Assembly (NCBI GenBank): GCA_910589415.1
Contig: OU342639.1
Coordinates: 4,348,268-4,412,267, forward strand
Direction of reading: 5' to 3'
DNA from: Malachius bipustulatus
Taxonomy: Eukaryota > Arthropoda > Insecta > Coleoptera > Melyridae
Length of the DNA: 64,000 bases
The stretch's first letter is position 1. The number at the start of each line of letters is the position of its first letter. The position numbers were made by a program, and so were the translations under genes. Below, piece after piece: positions 63,884-64,000 of this stretch. Under the pieces are notes generated by a model that ran no database searches, had not been told where the DNA came from, and saw only the letters and a program-made list of their open reading frames with translations.

Positions 63884-64000
63884 CTGTATGTAGGTCAGCA
63901 AAGGCTCTTTTAATTATGTCGAACCTCAGACTTTCTTCATGATGTATCACAGAATAGTACACAGGGAACGCTTCGAATATAAATTCAAAGCTTTCTTTCT
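63884..64000 (-). CDS. NCAPD2: CAP-D2 exon 1 of window (5' partial)
   Basis: Encodes residues 1-38 of the visible protein, with KESFEFIFEAFPVYYSVIH and DIIKRAFADLHT. It corresponds to the N-terminal domain of CAP-D2 that bridges to the rest of the complex. It ends in phase 1 at a GTAAGT donor and is followed by a 60-bp intron. The start codon is beyond position 64000. Confidence 0.85.

Larger units (their letters stand above)
22445..64000 (-). other. NCAPD2: Condensin complex subunit 1 (CAP-D2/NCAPD2) gene, 3' part, 14 exons
   Basis: CAP-D2 is the HEAT-repeat subunit that, with CAP-G and the kleisin CAP-H, binds the SMC2/SMC4 core of condensin I to compact mitotic chromosomes. Exons (minus): 64000-63884, 63823-62796, 50620-50446, 50384-50243, 50177-49870, 49814-49715, 45355-45103, 35938-35699, 33703-33407, 33341-33145, 32825-32658, 29942-29652, 29122-28852, 25228-22445. 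Every junction has GT..AG and compatible phase; the joined frame is open for 2122 codons to a TAG at 22447-22445. Colinear landmarks with vertebrate CAP-D2 include LLWEPPVVEE, the NEEFEIKGALVEDEDAE block, PHIVDPW and NLVYNILPDVWSDL. The 5' end lies outside. The introns, up to 12.2 kb, are largely transposons. The unusual part is the last exon. Confidence 0.93.

Noticed and set aside
22445..64000. CRISPR array or bacterial-type repeat for the 63-bp units
   Set aside because: There are no spacers; units are directly contiguous, coding and in a spliced eukaryotic gene.

Overview
The window is animal nuclear DNA, almost certainly from an insect. It is AT-rich, genes are split by GT-AG introns, and most of the sequence is layered transposable elements. 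I could not fix the order. There is one host gene. Everything else I recognise is mobile or repetitive.

Host gene. The minus strand carries the 3' part of a condensin I subunit gene (CAP-D2/NCAPD2): 14 exons between 64000 and 22445, with the 5' end beyond the window. All 13 intron phases agree and the joined frame closes over 2122 codons. Exons 1-13 encode the usual HEAT-repeat body (about 1195 residues here). The last exon (25228-22445) adds a 927-residue hydrophilic tail made of about 20 near-identical 21-residue units followed by older duplicated modules. CAP-D2 proteins usually end shortly after the body, so this tail is the main host-gene novelty.

1-22.4 kb: a downstream TE stack. After diverged repeats (1-1.74 kb), a CR1/Jockey-type non-LTR element (A) runs from about 2.0 to 22.35 kb but is split repeatedly. 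It contains a 220-bp insert with a hammerhead-like motif, a 1.36-kb solo LTR, and a large DNA transposon-like element (D, about 6.42-21.64 kb). D is split by a second CR1-type element (B), B by an I-group element with RNase H (C), and C by a palindromic MITE. Target-site duplications or re-joining reading frames support most junctions.

22.4-64 kb: the CAP-D2 gene. Its introns hold tRNA-derived SINEs, pogo-like MITEs, a second solo LTR, a 657-bp palindrome with hammerhead-like motifs in both arms, many palindromic MITEs with TA-flanked CAGGGTG ends, a long-TIR Tc1/mariner-type element with a broken transposase, and two piggyBac-type elements with TTAA duplications. The larger piggyBac-type element (51.5-59.96 kb) carries a near-intact CR1-type element (E), which is split by an apparently intact transposase gene with DD82E spacing (Sailor-like).

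Apart from the condensin gene and possibly the DD82E transposase and the ORF1 of element E, every coding stretch looks decayed. I found no ordinary tRNA, rRNA or CRISPR features.
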